From: Porticoccus sp964276025
GTDB lineage: Bacteria > Pseudomonadota > Gammaproteobacteria > Pseudomonadales > Porticoccaceae
Assembly: GCA_964276025.1 (NCBI GenBank)
Contig: CAXYDD010000002.1
Location: 62,001 to 126,000 of the forward strand
Length of the DNA stretch: 64,000 nt
Direction of reading: 5' to 3'
Each line of letters starts with the position of its first letter. Position 1 is the stretch's first letter. The notes beneath the pieces are model-generated. The model was given only the letters and a program-made list of their open reading frames with translations. It made no database searches and had not been told where the DNA came from. A program made the position numbers and the translations under genes. Positions 17,543 to 26,904 of this stretch are shown in pieces.

Positions 17543-19531
17543 TTATTTAAATTCAACTATTAACTCCCCAACTGCCAGGCTGTCTCCTTCACTAACTGGA
17601 ACATTTAAAACGACTCCATCATTAGTTGCACGTAGATTATTTTCCATTTTCATAGCTTCAATAACTGCTATATCTTGACCTGACTTAACAGTATCTCCAA
17701 CTCTGACCGATAACTTAACAAGCAAACCAGGCATTGGCGAAACTAGAAGCTTGGACGTATCTGGTTTCTCTTTTATGAGCATATGTTTATTAAGCTCTGC
17801 CAGCCTAGGTGAAACAACAAGGATCTCTTTTTTTGAACCTTGATGGAATAAATGTATATGCTGACCTATCTGATCAACCTGCGATATTACCTCCCTGCCA
17901 TTTATGCTGCCTTTCAATAACGGTTCACCAATACACCAATCTGTTTCAAAAGTGAATAACTGTCCGTCTAGATCAACTTTATAGGACCGATCTGAGCGAC
18001 TTACTAATAGCTGGTACTCGTGCTCCTCATTATCTGTAATAACAACAAGCTTCTCTAGTGGGCTATATTCGTGACCAACCAGTTGATCAGAAATCAAGGT
18101 ACGCCTATTACTGTTTATCATGTGAATAACTGCCGCAGTAACTACAAAAACTGCCATATCAGCTTGGGATAAAACATTGGCATTAAATCCATCCGGATAT
18201 TCCTCATTAATAAAATTCGTTGTAAGATTTCCTGAGACAAAGCGTGGATGAACTATGAGAGCACTCAAAAAACTGATGTTATTTTTTACTCCACGAATAT
18301 AGTAAGAATCTAATGCATTACTCATTTTTTCAATAGCTTGATTTCTATCGGAACCATGAGCAATCAATTTTGAGATCATCGGATCGTAAAATATTGGAAC
18401 TTCTCCACCTTCAAAAATTCCTGTATCAATCCTAATTCCATCACCAGTCGGCTCTATGTAACGCTCCATTCTTCCCACAGAAGGCAAGAAGCCCTGAAAT
18501 GGATCCTCTGCATAAATTCGAGTCTCAATTGCACAACCACGCAGCTGAACATCTTTTTGTGATAAAGGTAACTTTTCACCTGCAGCAATCTTTATCATCA
18601 ATTCAACCAAATCAAAACCAGTTACCATCTCTGTAACTGGGTGCTCGACTTGTAATCGAGTGTTCATCTCTAAAAAGTAAAAATTCTTATCTGAATCTAC
18701 AATAAATTCAACTGTGCCTGCAGACGTATAATCAACAGCTTTTGCCAATAATATAGCTTGTTGACCCATTTTTTCTCTATCTATTTTCGACAAAAAAGGT
18801 GAGGGTGCTTCTTCAATGACTTTCTGATGTCGGCGTTGAATTGAACATTCTCGTTCACCTAGATAAACTATATTTCCATGACTATCTGCCATTATTTGTA
18901 TTTCGATATGCCGTGGATCTTGAATATATTTTTCTATAAAGATTCGCCCATCCCCGAAACTAGAAATAGCTTCATTAGTTGCACGAATGAAACCCTCTTG
19001 GCATTCTTTTTCATTCCATGCGATACGCATACCTTTTCCACCACCACCAGCAGTGGCTTTTAACATAACTGGGTATCCAATATCTTTTGCAATTTTTACC
19101 GCATCATCGGAATCTTTAATAATGTCATCATACCCTGGCACTGTATTTACACCCGCATTCGAAGCAATCAGTTTAGATGTGATTTTATCTCCCATAGATT
19201 CTATGGCTTTTACACCTGGGCCTATAAAAGCTACACCTTGTGCATTCAAATCTTCGCAGAATTTTTTATTTTCAGATAGAAACCCGTACCCAGGGTGAAC
19301 TGCATCGACACCACTGATCTTACAAGCATCTAAGATCTTCTCGATAATTAGGTAACTCTCAACGGATGGAGACGGTCCTATATATACAGATTCATCTGCC
19401 ATTCGAACATGCAGAGCGTCTTTATCCGCATCTGAATATACAGCTACGGTAGAAATACCCATATTTTTAGCCGTTCTAAATACACGGCAAGCTATCTCGC
19501 CTCTGTTTGCTACAAGAATTTTTTTAAACAT
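17543..19531 (-). CDS. pccA: Propionyl-CoA carboxylase alpha subunit (biotin carboxylase plus biotin carrier)
   Basis: Carboxylates biotin and carries it to PccB. Residues 1-450 form the biotin carboxylase ATP-grasp enzyme (ILVANRGEIACRV at the start, GGGGKGMR, EMNTRLQVEHPVTE); a linker and BT domain follow; the C-terminal biotinyl domain carries EAMKMEN with the biotin-accepting Lys628. ATG at 19531 gives MFKKILVANRGE as in relatives; a longer frame from a TTG at 19549 is unlikely. Acetyl- or methylcrotonyl-CoA carboxylase subunits look similar, but the mutase, epimerase and MeaB neighbours favour propionyl-CoA. Confidence 0.94.
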   Translation of the reverse strand: MFKKILVANRGEIACRVFRTAKNMGISTVAVYSDADKDALHVRMADESVYIGPSPSVESYLIIEKILDACKISGVDAVHPGYGFLSENKKFCEDLNAQGVAFIGPGVKAIESMGDKITSKLIASNAGVNTVPGYDDIIKDSDDAVKIAKDIGYPVMLKATAGGGGKGMRIAWNEKECQEGFIRATNEAISSFGDGRIFIEKYIQDPRHIEIQIMADSHGNIVYLGERECSIQRRHQKVIEEAPSPFLSKIDREKMGQQAILLAKAVDYTSAGTVEFIVDSDKNFYFLEMNTRLQVEHPVTEMVTGFDLVELMIKIAAGEKLPLSQKDVQLRGCAIETRIYAEDPFQGFLPSVGRMERYIEPTGDGIRIDTGIFEGGEVPIFYDPMISKLIAHGSDRNQAIEKMSNALDSYYIRGVKNNISFLSALIVHPRFVSGNLTTNFINEEYPDGFNANVLSQADMAVFVVTAAVIHMINSNRRTLISDQLVGHEYSPLEKLVVITDNEEHEYQLLVSRSDRSYKVDLDGQLFTFETDWCIGEPLLKGSINGREVISQVDQIGQHIHLFHQGSKKEILVVSPRLAELNKHMLIKEKPDTSKLLVSPMPGLLVKLSVRVGDTVKSGQDIAVIEAMKMENNLRATNDGVVLNVPVSEGDSLAVGELIVEFK

Positions 19532-19582
19532 ACATAATCTTCTAATCAAAAATTAATAAAAACTATAGGGAAGTACAATTCT

Positions 19583-21115
19583 CTATAGAGGGATATTTCC
19601 ATGTTTGCGCCATGGATTTTCTATATCTTTATTACTGAGCATTGATAATGAGCGTGAAACTCTTTTTCTGGTATCACTAGGTGTAATAACATCATCAATA
19701 TATCCACGCTTTCCAGCTATATATGGGTTTGCAAATTTTTCTCGGTACTCTGCTTCTCTTACCTTAATTTTTTCTGGATCTCCAATATCACTCCTAAATA
19801 TTATCTCTACTGCACCTTTAGGTCCCATCACAGCAATTTCTGCAGAAGGCCAAGCAAAATTTACATCGCCTCTTAGGTGTTTCGATGACATAACATCATA
19901 GGCTCCACCGTATGCTTTTCGGGTTATTACGGTAACCTTTGGAACAGTGCATTCAGCGTAGGCATACAAAAGTTTTGCGCCATGTTTAATGATGCCTCCG
20001 TACTCTTGGCTAGTACCAGGCATGAAGCCAGGCACGTCTACAAATGTTAGAACAGGGATATTAAAAGCATCACAAAACCGAATAAAGCGTGCACCCTTTC
20101 TTGATGCATTAATATCCAAACAGCCCGCTAAAACTAGGGGCTGATTGGCGACTATACCTACTGTGGAACCATCAATTCGAATAAACCCGATAATCAAGTT
20201 AGCGGCAAAATCCGGCTGTATTTCAAAAAAATTCCTTTCATCAGCAACCTTTGTTATTAACTCTTTCATATTGTAGGGTTTATTAGGATCGTCAGGAATT
20301 AAAGAATCAAGAGATTTTTCAGTCCGATCAGAGGGGTCATTAGTTGGTAAAATCGGAGGTTTTTCTTGATTATTGGCTGGCAAAAAAGAAATGAAGTCTC
20401 TCAGATTGAGCAAAGCATCTATATCAGACTCGAAAGCCAAATCTGCAACACCAGATTTGCTAGAGTGTGTAATTGCGCCACCTAATTCTTCAGCTGTAAT
20501 TTCCTCATGTGTAACAGTTTTTACAACTTCAGGACCTGTTACGAACATATAAGAGCTATCCTTGACCATAAATATAAAATCAGTTATCGCAGGAGAGTAA
20601 ACAGCCCCACCAGCACATGGTCCCATTATCATAGAAATTTGTGGTATGACACCTGAAGCCATGACATTCTGTTGAAATACATCAGCGTAACCACCTAGTG
20701 AAGCTACTCCTTCTTGGATTCGAGCACCACCTGAATCGTTTAAACCAATAACTGGTGCACCAACCTTCATGGCTTGCTTCATAATTTTACAGATTTTTTC
20801 AGCATGTGTTTCAGATAAAGAGCCACCAAAAACTGTAAAGTCTTGGCTGTAAAGAAATATCAGTCTACCATTAATAGTTCCGTATCCTGTTACCACCCCA
20901 TCCCCTGGAATATGCTCCTTATCAATATCAAAATCTGTACAGCGATGCTCTACAAAAATATCCCACTCCTCAAAAGTATCTTTATCTACTAAAAGCTCAA
21001 TTCTCTCTCTAGCGGTTAGCTTGCCTTTTTTATGTTGCGCATCGATTCGTCTTTGCCCCCCGCCAAGACTTGCTTCTTTTCGTTTTTTTGCTAAGTGCTC
21101 GATAACTTCTTGCAT
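19583..21115 (-). CDS. pccB: Propionyl-CoA carboxylase beta subunit (carboxyltransferase)
   Basis: Moves CO2 from biotin to propionyl-CoA to form methylmalonyl-CoA. The 510-residue chain is made of two crotonase-fold halves: acyl-CoA site around GLNDSGGARIQEGVASLGGY, and carboxybiotin site around VDVPGFMPGTSQEYGGIIKHGAK and TRKAYGGAYDVM. Its ATG overlaps the mutase stop codon by one base (TAATG), so the two are translationally coupled. Confidence 0.95.
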   Translation of the reverse strand: MQEVIEHLAKKRKEASLGGGQRRIDAQHKKGKLTARERIELLVDKDTFEEWDIFVEHRCTDFDIDKEHIPGDGVVTGYGTINGRLIFLYSQDFTVFGGSLSETHAEKICKIMKQAMKVGAPVIGLNDSGGARIQEGVASLGGYADVFQQNVMASGVIPQISMIMGPCAGGAVYSPAITDFIFMVKDSSYMFVTGPEVVKTVTHEEITAEELGGAITHSSKSGVADLAFESDIDALLNLRDFISFLPANNQEKPPILPTNDPSDRTEKSLDSLIPDDPNKPYNMKELITKVADERNFFEIQPDFAANLIIGFIRIDGSTVGIVANQPLVLAGCLDINASRKGARFIRFCDAFNIPVLTFVDVPGFMPGTSQEYGGIIKHGAKLLYAYAECTVPKVTVITRKAYGGAYDVMSSKHLRGDVNFAWPSAEIAVMGPKGAVEIIFRSDIGDPEKIKVREAEYREKFANPYIAGKRGYIDDVITPSDTRKRVSRSLSMLSNKDIENPWRKHGNIPL

Positions 21116-23280
21116 TATAGTTTCCTATTTTTATCACCAGAATCTTTACTAAGAAGATCTAGTATTTCTGAAGCCGCTTTTGGTATATTTGTACCCGGCC
21201 CATATATGGCTATTACTCCAGCATCATATAGATCCTGGTAATCCTTTGGAGGAATCACACCACCACATATTACTTTAATATCCATTGCTCTATCTTTAAT
21301 CAAAGCCTCAATAAGTTGGGGTACGAGCGTTTTATGTCCTGCAGCCTGAGAAGAAACACCTACAATATGTACATCATTTTCAATAGCCATACGAGCTGCC
21401 TCCACAGGTGTTTGGAACATGGGGCTAATATCTACATCAAAACCAATATCTGCAAAGGCTGTAGCAATAACCTTAGCGCCTCTGTCATGTCCATCTTGGC
21501 CCATTTTAGCGACTAGCATACGAGGTCTTCTTCCCATCATTGAAGCAAATTCTTTCACTTTGCTCTGTATATTAGAAAACTCCTCATCTCCTTCATATGC
21601 AGAACCATATACACCACTAATAGTTTTTGTCACAGCCTGATGTCTACCCCATTCTTTTTCTAGCGCAAAAGATATTTCTCCTACAGTTGCTCGCAACCTA
21701 GCAGCATCTATAGCTAGAGCTAATAAATTGTGTTGCCCTGTATTTGCAGAAGCAGTAAGGGCATCCAAAGCATTTTGACATAAAACATCATCACGTTCCC
21801 TACGAATTTTTTCTAATTTTTTAATCTGAGAAGAGCGCACCTTGGTATTGTCGATCTCTAGAACCTCTATATCTGGCTCCTCTTGTAGTTCAAATTTATT
21901 GACTCCGACGATAACCTCCTCCCCACGGTCAATTCTTGCTTGTTTTAATGCAGCAGCTTTTTCTATACTTAATTTAGGCATGCCTGTTTCGACAGCCTTC
22001 GTCATTCCGCCCATATCTTCGACCTCATCAATCAATACACGTGCCGCTTCTACTAATTGACTAGTTAGAGTTTCTATATAATATGATCCTGCAAGTGGAT
22101 CGATTACTTTTGTAATACCTGTTTCTTCTTGAAGAACTAGCTGAGTATTCCTAGCGATACGAGCTGCAAAGTCTGTTGGCAATCCAAGAGCCTCGTCAAA
22201 TGCGTTTGTATGTAAAGATTGAGTACCTCCCAAAATTGCAGACATTGCCTCAATAGTTGTTCTCATCACATTATTGTAAGGGTCCTTGCTAGTTAAACTT
22301 ACCCCAGAAGTTTGACAGTGAGTACGCAGCATTAATGATTTTTCATTTTTTGGGTTAAATTTTTCTTTCATCAGCTCTGACCACAAAATTCTTGCGGCAC
22401 GCAGTTTTGCAATCTCCATAAAAAAATTCATACCAATTGCAAAGAAAAACGATAATCTAGGGGCAAAACTATCCACATCAAGACCACTATTAATTGCTGT
22501 TCGAACATACTCGATTCCATCAGCGATGGTAAACGCAAGCTCCTGAACATTTGTAGCCCCTGCTTCTTGCATATGATATCCGGAAATCGAAATAGAATTA
22601 AACTTAGGCATAAACTCTGAGGTATAGCCAATTATGTCTGAGATGATTCGCATTGAGGGCTCAGGCGGATAAATATAAGTATTTCTTACCATAAACTCCT
22701 TCAAGATATCGTTTTGAAGAGTCCCCATAAGCTCCTGTGGTGCAATACCCTGCTCTTCAGCCGCAACAATGAAACTTGCCATAACTGGAAGAACTGCACC
22801 GTTCATTGTCATAGATACCGAAACTTTATCTAACGGAATACCCTTAAAAAGGATTTTCATGTCTTCAACAGAGTCAATAGCAACTCCTGCTTTTCCGACA
22901 TCTCCTTGGACTCGATCATGATCAGAGTCATACCCCCGGTGAGTGGGGAGATCGAATGCTACTGATAACCCCTGTTGTCCAGCTTTCAAATTTTTTCGAT
23001 AAAAAGAATTGGATTCTTCTGCAGTTGAAAACCCTGCATACTGACGAATAGTCCATGGACGCCCTGTGTACATAGTTGCTTTTGGACCGCGCTTGTAGGG
23101 CATAAACCCCGGAAAACTCTCTTGATCTTTTAGATTATCTATATCTTTAGAGGTATATAAAGGTTTAATATCGATGCCCTCTGCGGTCTCCCAAAGTAAA
23201 TGATTCAGGTTTTGGGTTTTAGTTTCCTTTTTAGCTAGATCTACCCAATCAGAAATATTGGGTTTAGACTTATCTTTCAT
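21115..23280 (-). CDS. mcm: Methylmalonyl-CoA mutase, adenosylcobalamin-dependent
   Basis: Rearranges (R)-methylmalonyl-CoA to succinyl-CoA. The 721-residue chain has the substrate barrel (for example TMYTGRPWTIRQYAGFSTAE) and a C-terminal cobalamin domain with the DxHxxG motif, DGHDRG around residues 596-601, where His598 should ligate cobalt, and the later GVSSQAAGH and CGGVIPP loops. It is a single-chain enzyme, not the two-subunit form. First gene of the operon mcm-pccB-pccA-meaB-mce. AAGGA lies eight bases before the ATG. It is divergent from the AraC-type regulator across about 217 bases. Confidence 0.96.
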   Translation of the reverse strand: MKDKSKPNISDWVDLAKKETKTQNLNHLLWETAEGIDIKPLYTSKDIDNLKDQESFPGFMPYKRGPKATMYTGRPWTIRQYAGFSTAEESNSFYRKNLKAGQQGLSVAFDLPTHRGYDSDHDRVQGDVGKAGVAIDSVEDMKILFKGIPLDKVSVSMTMNGAVLPVMASFIVAAEEQGIAPQELMGTLQNDILKEFMVRNTYIYPPEPSMRIISDIIGYTSEFMPKFNSISISGYHMQEAGATNVQELAFTIADGIEYVRTAINSGLDVDSFAPRLSFFFAIGMNFFMEIAKLRAARILWSELMKEKFNPKNEKSLMLRTHCQTSGVSLTSKDPYNNVMRTTIEAMSAILGGTQSLHTNAFDEALGLPTDFAARIARNTQLVLQEETGITKVIDPLAGSYYIETLTSQLVEAARVLIDEVEDMGGMTKAVETGMPKLSIEKAAALKQARIDRGEEVIVGVNKFELQEEPDIEVLEIDNTKVRSSQIKKLEKIRRERDDVLCQNALDALTASANTGQHNLLALAIDAARLRATVGEISFALEKEWGRHQAVTKTISGVYGSAYEGDEEFSNIQSKVKEFASMMGRRPRMLVAKMGQDGHDRGAKVIATAFADIGFDVDISPMFQTPVEAARMAIENDVHIVGVSSQAAGHKTLVPQLIEALIKDRAMDIKVICGGVIPPKDYQDLYDAGVIAIYGPGTNIPKAASEILDLLSKDSGDKNRKL

Positions 23281-23497
23281 TGCATCTATCCTTAATTTTT
23301 ACTCACAGCTCATATCTCATTATCGATCAACAAAAACTAAAATTACACGTATTTAACTATGGATTACCCCTACAATATCTGCAAGGTCTAATTATAGCTG
23401 CATAACTCACCGATTATTTCACAAAATTTTGAAAATATGGCACTATACTATTGTCATTAAAAGAAAACTCACCAATTTTTTATTTGGGGAATAGTAT

Positions 23498-24511
23498 ATC
23501 GCCACAATTGCCCACCATCATGTTATTTCATGTCTTCATGGAATACGCCAAAGAAAACTTGATTCTTCTAAATTGTTAGCGCGCGCTGGAATTAACCCAG
23601 CAATCATATGGCTAACTACGCATAGAATACACACAGACCAAGTAGCACGACTTTTTCGTTCAGTGCAACAGGAGCTGGATGATGAATTTATGGGGTTTAC
23701 TGGAAAGCCTGTCAAATATGGAATTTTTGAGTTGTTTTGTGAAATCTCAATTCACTGCGTGACCCTGGGTGATCTACTTGAAAAAATGATTAATTTTTAT
23801 AGCTTAATAACTGATTCAATAGAAATTGATCTTAGCGTAGACCAAGGGAATGTTGCTAAACTAGGATTCAATTTTAAGCATCCCGAATTAGATCCAGATG
23901 ACTTCTTGGCCCAATATCTTTTGGTTATTTGGCATCGTTTTCCAAGCTGGTATATTGAAGAAACAATTCGGTTGAAAGGTGCTAGCTTTAGTCATCAGGT
24001 GCCAAGCTATATTGATGAACTTAAGATCATGTTTCCTGGAACCTTATCATTTGGGAAAATGTCTAATAGTATATCCTTCGACGCGAAGTATCTTGAAAAA
24101 CCCTTAGTAAGAACACACAAAGAGATTAAGGAATTTTTAGTTCACCATCCTGCAAATATTATGACAATTCCTGGGGGACAAAGTACCTTAGAGTCTAGAA
24201 TTGAGAGGGAGATAATAGACGGAGATTCTTCAAAACTATATTTTCCCAAAGTTAGCATCCTGGCAGAAAAGTTAAGCATGAGCAGCTTGATGCTCTACAG
24301 AAAACTTAAATACGAGGGAACTAGCTATCAAAAAATAAAAGATGATATGCGTCGAGAGCTAGCTATTAATAAACTTGTTACAGAAAAGTTGTCTGTTGAG
24401 GAAGTCTCAGAATTGGTTGGATTTGCTGAACCAAGATCATTTACTAGAGCATTTAAACAATGGACAGGCTTGACCCCAAGAAGTTACTGTAAGTATCAAT
24501 CAGTAAAATAG
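23498..24511 (+). CDS. AraC-family transcriptional regulator with probable non-AUG start
   Basis: The C-terminal third is an AraC DNA-binding domain (SILAEKLSMSSLMLYRKLKYEGTS and VEEVSELVGFAEPRSFTRAF), preceded by the arabinose-binding-like domain of OruR/ArgR-type regulators. Family members open with a segment matching IAHHHVISCLHGIRQRKLDSSKLLARAGI, which is encoded here but lies upstream of the first usual start codon (TTG at 23573, no ribosome site). In that frame, after an in-frame TAG at 23492, the codon ATC at 23498 sits seven bases after GGGGA and would give a 337-residue protein of normal length. Position suggests control of the divergent propionate operon, of the downstream dehydrogenase, or both. 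If only the TTG is used, the protein is 312 residues. Confidence 0.75.
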   Translation: MATIAHHHVISCLHGIRQRKLDSSKLLARAGINPAIIWLTTHRIHTDQVARLFRSVQQELDDEFMGFTGKPVKYGIFELFCEISIHCVTLGDLLEKMINFYSLITDSIEIDLSVDQGNVAKLGFNFKHPELDPDDFLAQYLLVIWHRFPSWYIEETIRLKGASFSHQVPSYIDELKIMFPGTLSFGKMSNSISFDAKYLEKPLVRTHKEIKEFLVHHPANIMTIPGGQSTLESRIEREIIDGDSSKLYFPKVSILAEKLSMSSLMLYRKLKYEGTSYQKIKDDMRRELAINKLVTEKLSVEEVSELVGFAEPRSFTRAFKQWTGLTPRSYCKYQSVK

Positions 24512-24572
24512 ACTAAAAATAATTATACACGTCTTGCTTAAGAAAAATTTAATGCATCCACATAGGATATAT

Positions 24573-26045
24573 ATGAAAAAGAATTTAATTTTAAGTGACC
24601 CCGCCCTACTGATAAATAAAGCTTTTGTTGATGGACAGTGGATCAATGCCTTTAGTGGAGAGACCTTACAAATTACTAATCCAGCTAACAGCAAATTAAT
24701 AACAGAAGTCGCCAAGTGTGGGACTAAAGAAACAAAAAAAGCGATTCAATCCGCAAACATTGCTCAAAAAATATGGTTAACTGTTAGCCCATATGATCGC
24801 TCAAGATTAATACGGGATTGGTACAATTTGATTGTTGAAAATAGAGATGATCTAGCTCAAATAATTACTGCTGAGCAAGGGAAGCCATTAAACGAATCAT
24901 ATGCAGAAATTGACTATGGGGCGAAATATATTGAGTGGTTTGCAGAAGAAGCTAAGCGTATCTGTGGAGATCTGATTCCTGGTAGAACGGCTGATAAAAA
25001 AATGTTTATAACGAAAAACCCAGTAGGACTAGTGGCTTGCATTACTCCCTGGAATTTTCCTTTTGCTATGCTCGCCAGAAAGATTGCACCCGCTTTGGCA
25101 GCTGGTTGTAGTGTTGTGTGCAAACCAGATGATAAGACTCCTCTTTCTGGAATGGCTTTAGTATCACTAGCTGATCGTGCTGGTATGCCCAAAGGACTTC
25201 TCAATATAGTTGTTGGAGACCCTGAAGAAATTGGTGGAGAGCTTACTTCAAATCCTTTGGTAAAAAAAATCTCTTTTACTGGTTCTACTGCCATAGGAAA
25301 AAAATTAATGGGGGCCAGCTCGGTAACAGTAAAGCGAACCTCTATGGAACTGGGGGGAAATGCCCCATTCATAGTATTTAATGATGCAGATATTAATTTA
25401 GCGGTGCAAGGAGCCATAAATTCAAAATTTAGGAATGCAGGGCAAACCTGTATATGCGCAAATCGATTTCTTATTCACTCCGATATTTATGATGAATTTT
25501 CCAAAAAATTAGCCCAATCTGCCAAAAAAATGACCTTAGGCTTTGGTGATAAAGAAGGGGTTTCTATTGGTCCTTTGATAACTGAGGAAGCTGCCAATAA
25601 TGTTTACAATCTCATTGAGGACTCTTTGGCTAACGGTGCTAATATATTAATAGGAGGAAATCGCTCAAAGCTTGGAAAAAATTTTATAGAGCCAACTATT
25701 ATTGAAAATATTAAAAAGGATATGAGAATCTTCTCAGAGGAAATTTTTGGACCTGTAGCTACTTTGTTAAAGTTCAAAACAGAGGCTGAAGCTGTATCAC
25801 TTGCGAATGACACCGAGTATGGACTGGCAGCATATTTCTATACTCAAGATATCAGTAGAATTTCTCGTATGATAGAAAAAATAGATTGCGGAATTCTTGG
25901 AGTCAATGAAAGTTTAGTTTCAAATGAGATGGCGCCTTTTGGTGGTGTAAAGCAATCTGGCCAAGGTCGAGAAGGATCGAAATATGGTCTTGACGACTAT
26001 ATGGAGCTAAAATATATATGTCTTGGGGGAATAAAATCTAATTAA
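24573..26045 (+). CDS. gabD: NAD(P)-dependent succinate-semialdehyde dehydrogenase family protein
   Basis: A 490-residue aldehyde dehydrogenase. Visible are the NAD-binding TPWNFPFAMLARKIAPALAAG, the SFTGSTAIGKKLM segment, the general-base glutamate in MELGGNAPFIVF and the nucleophilic cysteine in NAGQTCICANR. Closest in pattern to GabD, which oxidises succinate semialdehyde to succinate; related enzymes take glutarate semialdehyde, so the substrate is inferred. AGGA five bases before the ATG at 24573 sets the start. It lies 61 bases after the AraC-type gene on the same strand and may be its target. No gabT is nearby. Confidence 0.87.
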   Translation: MKKNLILSDPALLINKAFVDGQWINAFSGETLQITNPANSKLITEVAKCGTKETKKAIQSANIAQKIWLTVSPYDRSRLIRDWYNLIVENRDDLAQIITAEQGKPLNESYAEIDYGAKYIEWFAEEAKRICGDLIPGRTADKKMFITKNPVGLVACITPWNFPFAMLARKIAPALAAGCSVVCKPDDKTPLSGMALVSLADRAGMPKGLLNIVVGDPEEIGGELTSNPLVKKISFTGSTAIGKKLMGASSVTVKRTSMELGGNAPFIVFNDADINLAVQGAINSKFRNAGQTCICANRFLIHSDIYDEFSKKLAQSAKKMTLGFGDKEGVSIGPLITEEAANNVYNLIEDSLANGANILIGGNRSKLGKNFIEPTIIENIKKDMRIFSEEIFGPVATLLKFKTEAEAVSLANDTEYGLAAYFYTQDISRISRMIEKIDCGILGVNESLVSNEMAPFGGVKQSGQGREGSKYGLDDYMELKYICLGGIKSN

Positions 26046-26116
26046 TAAAATTATATTATCCTCTTTTCAGCTTAAATATTTGAAAAAATTCCAATCAATT
26101 ATAAAAAATAACAATT

Positions 26117-26883
26117 GTGAAATTAAAATATACTATCCAGGGTACTGGTCAGGCAATCATATTAATTCATGGATTATTTGGGGCAGGCAATAACCTTGGA
26201 CGTCTGAGTTGCGCCTTATCTAAAAATTATATGGTTGTTTCTCCAGATCTTCGAAATCATGGTAAATCGCCTATATGCCAAGAGATGGATTATCCTTCTA
26301 TGGCGCTCGACATTGTCGAGCTTATAGATGACTTAGGCCTTTCTAAAGCCTCACTAATTGGACACTCTATGGGTGGTAAAATTGCTATGCAGGTAGCATT
26401 AAACTATGCGCATAAAGTAGAAAAAATTATAATTGGGGATATTCTACCTATCGACTATAAACCTGATATCCAAATCAATGCTATTAATGGTTTAAACGCT
26501 ATAGTTTCGAGTAAGCCCTCTTCAAGGAAACAAGCTGATGAAATTTTATCAAATATATTAGCGATTTAGCTACGAAAGAATTTCTTTTAAAGAACCTCAC
26601 TTTAGAAAAAAATGGAAAATACAGTGTAAAGGTTTTTATGAAAAGCATTAGTGCAAATTACTCACGTAAGCTAACAAAAGCGATCACTGGAAAGCCGTTT
26701 GAAGGACCAACTTTATTCATAAAAGGTGGTAAATCTAATTATATACAAAAACAATATTTCGAGGACACATTGCAGTTATTTCCAAAATCTCATCATATAA
26801 CAATAGATGAAGCTGGTCATTGGTTACATATTGAAAAAACTATCGAATTTAATAAAACTATTATTAAATTTTTAGGTTATTAA
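26117..26883 (+). pseudogene. Alpha/beta hydrolase (YbfF-like esterase) interrupted by a single-base frameshift
   Basis: Two consecutive frames make up one hydrolase. The first, from GTG at 26117, carries ILIHGLFGAGNN, the SPDLRNHGKS segment and the nucleophile motif GHSMGG (Ser84), and stops at 26569. The second frame resumes at about 26563 with DLATKEFLLKNL and ends with the acid/base half, including the catalytic histidine in AGHWLHIEK. Joining them needs one extra base near 26562. The rest is well conserved, so this is either a recent inactivation or a base missing from the assembly. YbfF-type proteins cleave acyl-CoA and short esters. The 3' end converges on gcvP. Confidence 0.8.
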
Positions 26884-26904
26884 ACAAAAGAATCATCGAT
26901 CAAT

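Noticed and set aside
23281..23497. Possible cobalamin riboswitch or clear promoter before the mutase operon
   Set aside because: No B12 box; the only -10-like hexamers lack a well-placed -35.
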